Below are positions 30,257 to 34,887 of a stretch of DNA of 34,887 bases, piece by piece. This stretch comes from Spirochaetota bacterium (GTDB taxonomy: Bacteria; Spirochaetota; Spirochaetia; JABEVK01). The DNA lies in the NCBI GenBank assembly GCA_020049045.1, contig JAIFLN010000164.1:1-34887 (forward strand), written 5' to 3'. Below the pieces are notes generated by a model that worked only from the letters and a program-made list of their open reading frames with translations, was not told the DNA's origin and searched no databases. Within the stretch, counting starts at the first letter, position 1. Each line of letters begins with the position of its first letter. The position numbers were made by a program, and so were the translations under genes.

Positions 30257-30937
30257 TCAACTCGGGTCAGGGTCGGACAAAGTCCACTCGAGAAGGGTCG
30301 AGATCACCTCGTTTTGAAAGGAAAAGTCCTGACGGCGTTCCAAGGTGAAGCCCGCTTCTTCTCCGCAAAAGACCATTTCTTCAGGACTGTGGTCCCACGC
30401 TTCGATCGTGATCGGTTTTCCTGAGGCCCACAGCTCGGGAACCTTGGGCTGGGGAATGGTGTTCATCACCAGTTTGCCGCCCGGCACCATCAGGGCCGCC
30501 ATGCAGCGGAAGAACCGCTCGGGGCGGTCAAAGTGGACCACCACAAAATACGCGCTGACCAAGTCAGCCTTGCCGTTCACCTTTGCCCACGCGGCCGCTT
30601 TTTCCGGTGTACCAAAATCCAGCACACCCCAATGGCAGCCCTTGATCCGGCCCCGGGCCGCCGAAACCATCTTGGGGCTGAAATCGGTTCCCCACAGCGT
30701 CACCCGGTCCAACAATCCCCGCTTTTCAATGCCACGGGCCCAGCGGCCCAGTGTCCGACCGTCGCCGCAACCGGCATCGTGCGCCATGATATGGGGGCGT
30801 TCGGCCAGCAGCACTTCCAGCGCGCGGTACCATGCTTCACTCTCGGCACCATCCATAAAGCTGTCCAGATGAGGATGGTCTTTGCGGTAGTTGCCGGCGT
30901 AGAGGTCGTAACCCTCGAGGGGAGTCAGGCGTTTCAT
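30257..30937 (-). CDS. SAM-dependent methyltransferase (class I)
   Basis: 226 residues from ATG 30937. Rossmann motif I is MAHDAGCGDGRTLGRWA near 50-66, then LWGTDFSPKMV (motif II, with the acidic residue that binds the SAM ribose), GVLDFGTPE, and ADLVSAYFVVVHF followed by GGKLVMNTIP. These identify a methyltransferase_11/25-type enzyme. The substrate cannot be told. It is divergent from a NUDIX gene with 30 bases between start codons. TACTAT lies six bases upstream and there is no ribosome site, so its message is likely leaderless. Confidence 0.85.
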   Translation of the reverse strand: MKRLTPLEGYDLYAGNYRKDHPHLDSFMDGAESEAWYRALEVLLAERPHIMAHDAGCGDGRTLGRWARGIEKRGLLDRVTLWGTDFSPKMVSAARGRIKGCHWGVLDFGTPEKAAAWAKVNGKADLVSAYFVVVHFDRPERFFRCMAALMVPGGKLVMNTIPQPKVPELWASGKPITIEAWDHSPEEMVFCGEEAGFTLERRQDFSFQNEVISTLLEWTLSDPDPS

Positions 30938-30943
30938 GGCGCC

Positions 30944-30960
30944 ATAGTACGGTGTAGAAT
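30944..30960. promoter_or_regulatory. Back-to-back -10 elements between methyltransferase and NUDIX genes
   Basis: TACTAT on minus (30949-30944) lies six bases before the methyltransferase ATG. TAGAAT on plus (30955-30960) lies seven bases before the NUDIX ATG at 30968. Neither gene has a Shine-Dalgarno. The two promoters face away from each other within 30 bases, so polymerases would compete. Confidence 0.5.
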
Positions 30961-30967
30961 GGTGCCT

Positions 30968-31507
30968 ATGGAAGAGCTGTTTGACGTTTGCACCCCCGAA
31001 GGCGAACCAACGGGTCGCTTGGCACCCCGCAGTGAGGCGCACCGCCTGGGGTTGTGGCACCGCAGTTCCCACCTCTGGGTTGTCAACCGCCAAAAAGAAA
31101 TTCTGTTGCAACGGCGCCATCCGGGCAAGCAGACCGATCCTGGACGCTGGGACATCGCTGTGGCAGGGCACTTGAGTGCCGGGCAGACCCCACAGCAAGC
31201 CATGATCCGGGAGGCACAGGAAGAACTGGGGTTGCATCTTCATCCTGCAGACCTCCATTTTTTGGGCGCCTACCGTAAGGAGTATGCCGAACCTGGATTG
31301 ATCGACCGGGAGTGGCAGCACCTGTTCGCGGCGCGGTGGGACGGCGAGACCGCTTCTTTGGTGCTTCAGCCCGAGGAAGTGGTCGAAGTCCGCTGGATGA
31401 CCCTCGAGGCCTTCCGAAAGGCCTTCGAAGGGTGTGACCCGGCCTACGTGGACCGCCGGGAAGATAGCGCCGATGCCTTTGCGTGGGTTGAAAGCCTCGA
31501 GCTCTGA
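30968..31507 (+). CDS. NUDIX hydrolase (isopentenyl-diphosphate-isomerase-like, YfcD type)
   Basis: 179 residues from the ATG at 30968. The N-terminus EELFDVCTPEGEPTGRLAPR and HLWVVNRQKEILLQRR match the IDI-like NUDIX subgroup. The Nudix box starts at GHLSAGQTPQQAM and ends REAQEELGL; the metal-binding REAQEE core is intact, but the first conserved Glu is Gln (Q where GX5E is expected). IDI active-site Cys and Glu motifs are not evident, so pyrophosphohydrolase activity on a nucleotide or similar substrate is more likely than isomerisation. Confidence 0.88.
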   Translation: MEELFDVCTPEGEPTGRLAPRSEAHRLGLWHRSSHLWVVNRQKEILLQRRHPGKQTDPGRWDIAVAGHLSAGQTPQQAMIREAQEELGLHLHPADLHFLGAYRKEYAEPGLIDREWQHLFAARWDGETASLVLQPEEVVEVRWMTLEAFRKAFEGCDPAYVDRREDSADAFAWVESLEL

Positions 31508-31539
31508 AGGATTGTGCCAAACCTGCCGATAGCTTTCTT

Positions 31540-32163
31540 ATGGCAATGGCAAAAAGCGGCTCCTGGTTTTTGGAATTGATTCTCAACATTCTCCTGCTCG
31601 GCGGTGTGGCCTTCGTCACCTTTGCCGCCCGAGGCGAGCAAGAACGCGGTTTGGCCGTACCACTGTTTGCCGCCGTCAGCCCCGCCACCACCCGAACCGC
31701 TGTCGAAGCACCCACCCCTCCCGCCGTTGCTGTTCCCAATGTTCCCTCTGTTCCCTCTGTTCCCGCTGTGAATCCTGGTGCCGTGACGCAGACCTACGAA
31801 CAGGCCTGGGGAACGCTGCAGGTCTGGGCCGCTGGTCTCGACGGCAAGATCAGTGCCGACGAGCTGAAAAAAATTCAGGACTCGGTGGGCGGTACCTGGA
31901 GCGGAAGCCAGGGTGTTCGGGACTATCTGAAACAGATGAACGACAAAATCAACGCCGGGCAGGCCGATCAAGTCGTGCAGGAGGCCTTAAGAACTTTAGG
32001 CCAACAAGCCAACGACAAGAAGATGCAGGTGCTCAATTCGGTGGTGGCCTTTATGAAAAGCAACGGCGTTAGCTGGGATCAAATTCAGCAGACCCTGAGC
32101 GGTTGGGTGACCCAATCGTTGAAAATGAGCCCTCTGGATGTGTGGAACTCGCTGAAGTTCTAG
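31540..32163 (+). CDS. Membrane-anchored protein with VP repeat linker, function unknown
   Basis: 207 residues. One N-terminal hydrophobic helix (about 9-29) anchors or exports it. It is followed by a low-complexity Pro/Val/Ala linker (about 48-80) containing PNVPSVPSVPAVNP, encoded by imperfect repeats of GTTCCC-N6, then a helical soluble domain (about 85-207) with DGKISADELKKIQDS, which resembles an EF-hand-like acidic loop, and an amphipathic C-terminus. I do not recognise the family. A cell-envelope protein with its domain on the outer face is the simplest reading. Stands alone; convergent with the hybrid kinase gene 14 bases later. Confidence 0.7.
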   Translation: MAMAKSGSWFLELILNILLLGGVAFVTFAARGEQERGLAVPLFAAVSPATTRTAVEAPTPPAVAVPNVPSVPSVPAVNPGAVTQTYEQAWGTLQVWAAGLDGKISADELKKIQDSVGGTWSGSQGVRDYLKQMNDKINAGQADQVVQEALRTLGQQANDKKMQVLNSVVAFMKSNGVSWDQIQQTLSGWVTQSLKMSPLDVWNSLKF

Positions 32164-32177
32164 GGGACTGCGCGCGG

Positions 32178-34784
32178 TCAGCCTTTTGCCAGGGCAATCA
32201 GTCCGGAGCGGGAGGAACAGCCGGTTTTTCGAAGCAGATTGGAAACGTGATTGGAGGCTGTCCTGGGAGAAAGCTCCAGGACGATGGCAATTTCTTTGTC
32301 GGTCTTTCCTTGGGAAACCAGAACCAGGATTTCTTTCTCCCGGGGAGACAAGCCGAAATCCTCGCTGATTTTTATGGCCCCTTGTCCTTCCTCCCCTTTT
32401 CCCTGACGCCGTTTCCAATCCATCAGAGACGTCAGTTTCGCCCGTAGTTCTTCGGCTACAAACGGTTTGGTCAGATAGTCGATGGCACCGTCCTGAAGGC
32501 GCTCCAGCCGCTCCTCGGGCGACGCCCTCGCGGTCAGAAACAGGAAAGGGATGGCGGAAAAGCTTGAGTGGCGACGGACGGCCTCAAAAAGTGCCACACC
32601 ATCCACATTCGGCATCATGATATCGCTAAGGATGAGCTCAACCTGCGGATTCTGCTGCAGTACCTCCAGAGCAGCACCGCCATCGCCTGCCGTCAGCACC
32701 GTAAAGTCCTTTCTCAGAAGGAACTGTAGATAACTGCGCATTTCGGCCTGATCTTCGACCACAAGCAGGGAAGGCAGGCGTTCCTGCTTAAGGGCTTTGG
32801 CTGCCTTGGGAATCGGCCCACTCGCTTCCACCGGGTTCGATGCCGCTGAAAAGGGAACTCTCGCCACAAATCGCGAGCCCTTTCCAAGAACGCTGGAGGC
32901 TTCCAGATCGCCTCCGAGGTGCAAAGCGGCCTGGCGGGCAATGGAAAGACCGATGCCCGTTCCCTGGTAGTCCCCCCGTTCCTGTTCGTAAATCCTCTTG
33001 AAGCGTTGAAAGAGCTGGTGCATGCGCTCCGGGGCAATGCCGATGCCCGTATCAGAAACACTCAATATCAACTGCTCACCGGCCCGGGTCAATTCCACTG
33101 ACACCGTTCCACCCGGCTCCGTGTATTTGAGGGCGTTGGACAGAAGGTTGAACACAATGGTCTGCCAGTCCTGGCTGTCCATCAGGACCAGCGATTCTTC
33201 GGGTTTCAGCAAGCAGTTCCACTCCAGCGAAATACCGGCTGTCAGGGCCGTTGAGGAGAAATCCTCCACATACCCGGAGGTGGTCTGGGCCAGATTAAGA
33301 ACCCGCAACACTGGTTTTTCACCAGCCTCCAGTTTGGCGGCGTTGAGAAGGCTTTCGACCAGATGGAGAATCCGCTCGGCGTTGCCCTTCATCTTGGCGA
33401 AGACTTCGTCCTTGGGCTTGAGCTCTGCCCCGTAGTCGCCTTTCTGAATTCCCTGCAGGGGTCCCAGTAAAAGGGTCAGGGGGGTGCGCAGCTCATGAGA
33501 GATATTGGCAAAGAAATTGGTCTTGGCCTGGTCCAGTTCGGTCAGTCGAAGATTTCTGATCCGGAGCTCTTCGGCGTCACGCGTTCCCTGGCTATAACGT
33601 TGGGCTAGAACGTACGAAAGGGTGATGAGGAACGGAACCACTCCCAAGGGACCGATAAAGACCGAGATCACACCCGAATTGATGGATCCGATATCGATCA
33701 AGGCAGGGATGGCGGCCGATACCGTGCCGGCCAGCAGGATCCAGCCGAAACGGACCTTCTCGGCGATGGCTCGGCTGACCACGACAACGATCACCGCAAT
33801 GACGGCGATCAAATAACCGTCCAGCAGCAAGGCAAGGCCGTAGAAGCTCTGAGGAGCAACCAGCCCCGTAACGGTCATCAAACCGCCAAGGGTAAAAAGG
33901 ATGCGGGACACCCACTTCATCCGGTGACGGGGAAAAAACAGTCCTGTAAACCAAAGGTACAAAGCCGATAGCAGATACGCCGTGAACCACGAGGCACGGC
34001 GGATGAACTCGTCGGAAATGTGCGCCTCTGTCAGGAGAAACCCTTCGTTCATCACCAAGTGCCGCAACATAGCTGTGAGGCAGATCAGGCTGAAGGCCAG
34101 CAGGGCAAGGTCGCGGCGGGCGACGAAGTACAGCATCAGATGGTAGAGCACCATAATCAGCAGAATACCGGTAGGTAAGACTTCGTAGGCCGCATTGATT
34201 GCCCGCTGTTGAGAAACCGCAGGAGCGGTGCCCAGTGTCGGTGTGTAGGGGATTCCGCCGCCCCAACTGTCCCAGTGCGAAGTAACATGGAGGACGAGGG
34301 TCAGGGTTTTCCCGGACGAAAAGAAATAGTCGCGGGTCACCCCTGTGCCGCTCTCCGCGGCGGCAGTTTCGGATACCTGAAAACCGGTCTCGTATTCCGC
34401 GCCGTTGATCCAGAGCCGATAGGCCCGGTCGATTTCCCGCAGCCGGAGGCCCAGCGGCGGACCGTCTTCCGGCAGCAGAATCTGCAGCCGGTATGAGGCC
34501 TCGCCATTGGCCGGGAATTTTTCCTCTCCCGGTGCCAACAGCGACCAACGGGATGGAACGGCAATCGACGCAGGTGTCTGGTCGGGATCATCGGGATCAA
34601 TCAGCGAGTCCCACCAGAAATCCCAGTCTCCCCGCAATTCGATGAGAGCAGTCTTATTCCAGTCCCAGTCCCGCAGGTCGAGAACCCCGGCCCTCGCTTG
34701 AGGAGGCAACGAAGTTTCTGAATTCGCGCAAGCCATGATGAAAGGCAAAGCAAGCAGGCTCAAAAGAAACTTCCGCAATCTCAC
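32178..34784 (-). CDS. Hybrid sensor histidine kinase: 7TMR-DISM, HisKA, receiver, LuxR output
   Basis: 868 residues from a GTG at 34784, chosen because GAGGA lies six bases upstream; the ATG at 34790 directly abuts that site. The N-terminus is a lipoprotein signal (LLALPFIMAC, lipobox Cys19). Residues ~20-200 form a periplasmic 7TMR-DISMED2-like jelly-roll carbohydrate-binding-like domain, followed by seven membrane helices (about 205-410). HisKA has the phosphorylated His in NISHELRTPLTLLLG (~435); HATPase follows, with NLLSNALKYTEPGG and GTGIGLSIA. A receiver (about 673-790, Asp in LILSDIMMP) and a LuxR helix-turn-helix (about 810-868) end the chain. It is thus a sensor and DNA-binding regulator in one membrane-bound protein. 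The target is unknown. Only about 100 bases of upstream DNA lie in the window, with no clear promoter. Confidence 0.92.
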   Translation of the reverse strand: MRLRKFLLSLLALPFIMACANSETSLPPQARAGVLDLRDWDWNKTALIELRGDWDFWWDSLIDPDDPDQTPASIAVPSRWSLLAPGEEKFPANGEASYRLQILLPEDGPPLGLRLREIDRAYRLWINGAEYETGFQVSETAAAESGTGVTRDYFFSSGKTLTLVLHVTSHWDSWGGGIPYTPTLGTAPAVSQQRAINAAYEVLPTGILLIMVLYHLMLYFVARRDLALLAFSLICLTAMLRHLVMNEGFLLTEAHISDEFIRRASWFTAYLLSALYLWFTGLFFPRHRMKWVSRILFTLGGLMTVTGLVAPQSFYGLALLLDGYLIAVIAVIVVVVSRAIAEKVRFGWILLAGTVSAAIPALIDIGSINSGVISVFIGPLGVVPFLITLSYVLAQRYSQGTRDAEELRIRNLRLTELDQAKTNFFANISHELRTPLTLLLGPLQGIQKGDYGAELKPKDEVFAKMKGNAERILHLVESLLNAAKLEAGEKPVLRVLNLAQTTSGYVEDFSSTALTAGISLEWNCLLKPEESLVLMDSQDWQTIVFNLLSNALKYTEPGGTVSVELTRAGEQLILSVSDTGIGIAPERMHQLFQRFKRIYEQERGDYQGTGIGLSIARQAALHLGGDLEASSVLGKGSRFVARVPFSAASNPVEASGPIPKAAKALKQERLPSLLVVEDQAEMRSYLQFLLRKDFTVLTAGDGGAALEVLQQNPQVELILSDIMMPNVDGVALFEAVRRHSSFSAIPFLFLTARASPEERLERLQDGAIDYLTKPFVAEELRAKLTSLMDWKRRQGKGEEGQGAIKISEDFGLSPREKEILVLVSQGKTDKEIAIVLELSPRTASNHVSNLLRKTGCSSRSGLIALAKG

Positions 34785-34887
34785 GTTCATTCCTCGAGAA
34801 TACCCCAATTTCTCCTTCCGTTGAAGCTCAAAGAAGAGCGAATGAGTAAAATTACCTATCGTTTCTGAGTAGTTCTACGGATGGTCA

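Noticed and set aside
1-34887. CRISPR arrays, tRNA or rRNA genes, insertion sequences
   Set aside because: No regularly spaced repeats, no tRNA cloverleaf with a CCA end, no rRNA-like stretch and no transposase motif were seen on either strand; this was by eye and a covariance-model scan could still find a small RNA.

Overview
This is a mostly GC-rich bacterial chromosome segment packed with short operons. The genus cannot be fixed from the sequence. A spirochaete is my best guess, with moderate to low confidence. It rests on the LplABC-type sugar importer, whose ATPase is not nearby, and on a 94-residue two-helix membrane protein after hflX-pgeF. That protein ends in a motif (DMEKYFDPI) that I associate with small spirochaetal proteins. 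There are no tRNA or rRNA genes, no CRISPR array and no recognisable transposase, and no gene-free stretch exceeds 300 bases.

Layout. 1-777: 3' end of a short-chain dehydrogenase. 767-8047 (minus): a carbohydrate locus with two CUT1 permeases, a secreted solute-binding protein, a tandem beta-helix (pectate-lyase/GH55-like) protein, a GH105-type unsaturated glycuronyl hydrolase and a TIM-barrel-like protein. A hairpin and a strong terminator flank the binding-protein gene. 8162-10035 (plus): a histidine kinase/NarL-type regulator pair, divergent from the importer. 9992-12336 (minus): a DegT aminotransferase coupled to a ceramidase-like protein, with an AraC regulator and a Sua5 gene divergent at 12429-14245. 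14250-16548 (minus): hflX, pgeF and the small membrane protein, all joined by 4-base overlaps.

16603-20166 is visibly lower in GC and looks acquired. It holds a candidate RiPP (modified peptide) cassette: a radical SAM/SPASM maturase, a 34-residue peptide ending in Cys-x3-Cys-x-Cys behind a perfect ribosome binding site, and an ABC exporter with an unusual insertion. A near-consensus promoter drives it. The SPASM end of the maturase lies in the -1 frame, and a GGGAAAC heptamer sits in the overlap. This is the most interesting part of the window.

20316-25266 (plus): a TrmB-like regulator with a palindrome over its own start codon, a class IV aminotransferase, a tandem DUF1538 membrane protein and a protein that reads as three PII-like domains. 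This looks like a regulated transport system of unknown substrate. 25263-34784: a monooxygenase-like protein; a self-contained MOSC/flavin reductase/ferredoxin fusion; a glycerophosphodiesterase with a SrkA-like kinase; a left-handed beta-helix protein; a TerB-like protein; a methyltransferase/NUDIX divergent pair; a VP-repeat membrane protein; and a lipobox-bearing hybrid kinase with receiver and LuxR output.

Several first genes have no Shine-Dalgarno sequence but carry a -10-like hexamer 6-7 bases before ATG, which suggests leaderless transcripts. Genes inside operons mostly have good ribosome binding sites or stop/start overlaps.
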